Assembly: GCF_040412425.1 (NCBI RefSeq) | Contig: NC_089756.1 | Coordinates: 3,682,998-3,746,997 of the forward strand | Source: Macrobrachium rosenbergii | Lineage: Eukaryota > Arthropoda > Malacostraca > Decapoda > Palaemonidae | Direction of reading: 5' to 3' | DNA length: 64,000 nucleotides | In this document: positions 62,779 through 64,000 of the stretch, piece by piece | Position numbering within the stretch: the stretch's first letter is position 1 | How the letters are laid out: each line of letters opens with the position of its first letter | Translations under genes and position numbers: made by a program | Notes under the pieces: model-generated | Told to the model about the DNA's origin: nothing | What the model saw: only the letters and a program-made list of their open reading frames with translations | Databases searched by the model: none

Positions 62779-63899
62779 CCCTTCGTTAGTACCCTCACTG
62801 CTTGAAACACTGTTAGTACCCTGGGGTATTTGAACACCCCAATCTTAAATTTCATGTCCTGTTCCTTATCATTACATGATGTTCATTATGTTTCTTTGTG
62901 AGTTTTTATAGTTACCAATAAGTAAGAAAATCTACATTTGCTGATACTGAAGAATACTTTGTATCAGATCAGGCCAGTCCCATAAAATAGTTAAATTTCG
63001 ACTTGTCATACCTTTACAGGGATAAGGAAATGAAAATATATATTAAACATATTTATTTTTTTTCATATCAACAAAGGCAATATCAATTAACAGTTATTAA
63101 TACATATGAACTTGTATAAAAGAGCAGAAGAGTGAAAAATAACAGAATTGTTCTTATATTGAGTTGCACGTAAAAATTATAGTCAATGTATACATAGATT
63201 ACTTTAGTCTGATTCATCTCCTGATTGGTCCCCTTCACATGCTGTGCAACTAACAGACAACTTGCTGTGATCATTGCAGACATGTTTACCACAACTTGTA
63301 CACAATGTTTTGACTTTACGGTCACGTGACCTGTCACAAAATGCGCATCTTTTTGCGCTTCGTAACATTGGCGTTCCGTGGTTGCAGCAGTTTCTGCACC
63401 TTTTGGCAACAATCTTCCAATTCCTGTTCTAAGGTCCTTTTTAGACGTATGTTCTGCATTCTCCTCTTCAAATTATCCTCAATGAGTTGCATACTTATGC
63501 TCTTGATGAAAAATCTTCGTTTTAGTTTGTTCTCAGGCTTGTGACTGTATAAAACATATGCATTTATTGTTGAAACATTCAGCAGACAGTAAAAAAACAG
63601 TCAAAGGCCAACGTCTGCAATGACTAGATATGGAATTGTTTTGAAGATCATGAAGTGGAGTTCAAGTTTCCTAGGTAAACATAACGCCGAAATTAATGAA
63701 TGGCATGCTTAGTACCATGGGGTGATGTCACACCCCAAACCACAATAAATGTTTATATCCCTAACTGTGTAAGGAATGGGATTATGAAATTCTCAGGGAA
63801 GGTACTTGGGAGATAGACCATGTCAGTATATCCAACTCAAAATTATAATAAAAAAAAAAATTGTGGGGTGTCCAACAACCCCAGGGTACTAACGAAGGG
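62779..63899. mobile_element. piggyBac-like element with TTAA flanks
   Basis: TTAA lies at 62775-62778 and at 63900-63903. The ends are perfect 16-bp inverted repeats (CCCTTCGTTAGTACCC left, reverse complement right). Subterminal sequence is also partly inverted (GTACCCTGGGGT...ACACCCC at 62815 against GGGGTGT...CCCCAGGGTAC at 63864). Length 1121 bp, too short for a full transposase. Contains a decayed transposase 3' end. Confidence 0.92.
63204..63616 (-). pseudogene. piggyBac transposase C-terminal remnant
   Basis: Minus-strand reading gives RRWPLTVFF, then LLNVSTINAYVLYS and FFIKSISMQLIEDNLKRRM. In another frame follows the cysteine-rich end CAFCDRSRDRKVKTLC, CTSCGKHVC and a final ESD stop. 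The C-x2-C...C-x2-C...C...H pattern is the DNA-binding finger domain of piggyBac transposases. At least two frame breaks are present, and the catalytic DDD domain is missing. It cannot encode an active enzyme. Confidence 0.88.
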
Positions 63900-63903
63900 T
63901 TAA

Positions 63904-64000
63904 TAACTGTGAGTGTTCCTGCATAGTTGTAATGAGAATGATTGGGTAAGAGTAACTGTTTGGGCGTTTGTGTACTGCGGTGACATTGTGTTGATTGTAA
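63904..64000. other. Right edge, Gene B intron
   Basis: Short unique sequence beyond the piggyBac-like element. Nothing recognised. Confidence 0.5.

Noticed and set aside
62086..64000. Search for the missing Gene B upstream exons (signal peptide, loops D and A)
   Set aside because: No minus-strand segment with WxPD-like loop A or a signal peptide was found. These exons must lie beyond the right edge.

Overview
This window is nuclear genomic DNA of an arthropod, most likely a decapod crustacean. The evidence is short coding exons with GT/GC-AG introns, tRNA-derived SINEs, and a very heavy load of dinucleotide and trinucleotide microsatellites (AT, AG, GT, ATT) of the kind known from shrimp and crab genomes. 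The crustacean assignment is an inference from genome style and from the arthropod-like receptor genes. No species can be named from sequence alone.

The only protein-coding genes I can support are two tandem, head-to-tail paralogues on the minus strand. Both encode divergent Cys-loop ligand-gated channel subunits with a nicotinic acetylcholine receptor alpha-like layout. Gene B (upstream in the direction of transcription) runs from beyond the right edge to its stop codon at 26306. Eight exons are in the window: Cys-loop 61902-62085, loop C 61225-61348, TM1 60587-60673, TM2 59334-59468, TM3 31008-31122, post-TM3 30257-30335, cytoplasmic loop 29200-29320, and TM4 plus stop 26306-26622. Gene A starts at 17666 behind a good TATA box at 17897-17907. 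Ten exons are present (17606-17666, 15584-15819, 14768-14922, 13748-13931, 13112-13235, 12810-12896, 12136-12270, 11362-11476, 11107-11185, 2237-2429) and its TM4 exon lies off the left edge. Six consecutive exons have identical lengths in the two genes (184, 124, 87, 135, 115 and 79 bp) and every splice phase matches, so the exon calls support each other.

Most of the window is repeat DNA inside these introns. A 30-bp near-palindromic minisatellite (2503-10861, about 280 units) fills the intron before Gene A's cytoplasmic-loop exon. A degenerate 27-bp minisatellite (about 31500-36172 and 37394-59320, roughly 26.6 kb and 980 units, with several higher-order duplications) fills the TM2-TM3 intron of Gene B. 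A minisatellite of about 65 bp (26640-28475) precedes the last exon of Gene B, and each unit is a copy of that exon's own 3' splice site. A smaller array (11590-12139) after the Gene A TM2 exon repeats that exon's own GC-type 5' splice site. The homologous introns therefore differ greatly in length (TM2-TM3: 659 bp in A, 28.2 kb in B).

Mobile DNA includes a piggyBac-like element with perfect 16-bp inverted ends, TTAA flanks and a decayed transposase tail (62779-63899). A second TTAA-flanked element is inserted cleanly in the 27-bp array (36177-37389). A tRNA-derived SINE with a 12-bp target duplication sits in the same array (58681-58962), with a relative at 18960-19222. There is also a second SINE type (59721-59925), a dispersed non-autonomous repeat (15198, 19526, 30522 and reversed fragments near 28900), a MITE-like element (21281-21886) and two foldback structures. 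I found no CRISPR array, true tRNA gene, rRNA gene or prokaryote-type operon. The most interesting feature is the repeated amplification of exon-intron boundaries and of splicing-signal-like DNA around the channel exons.
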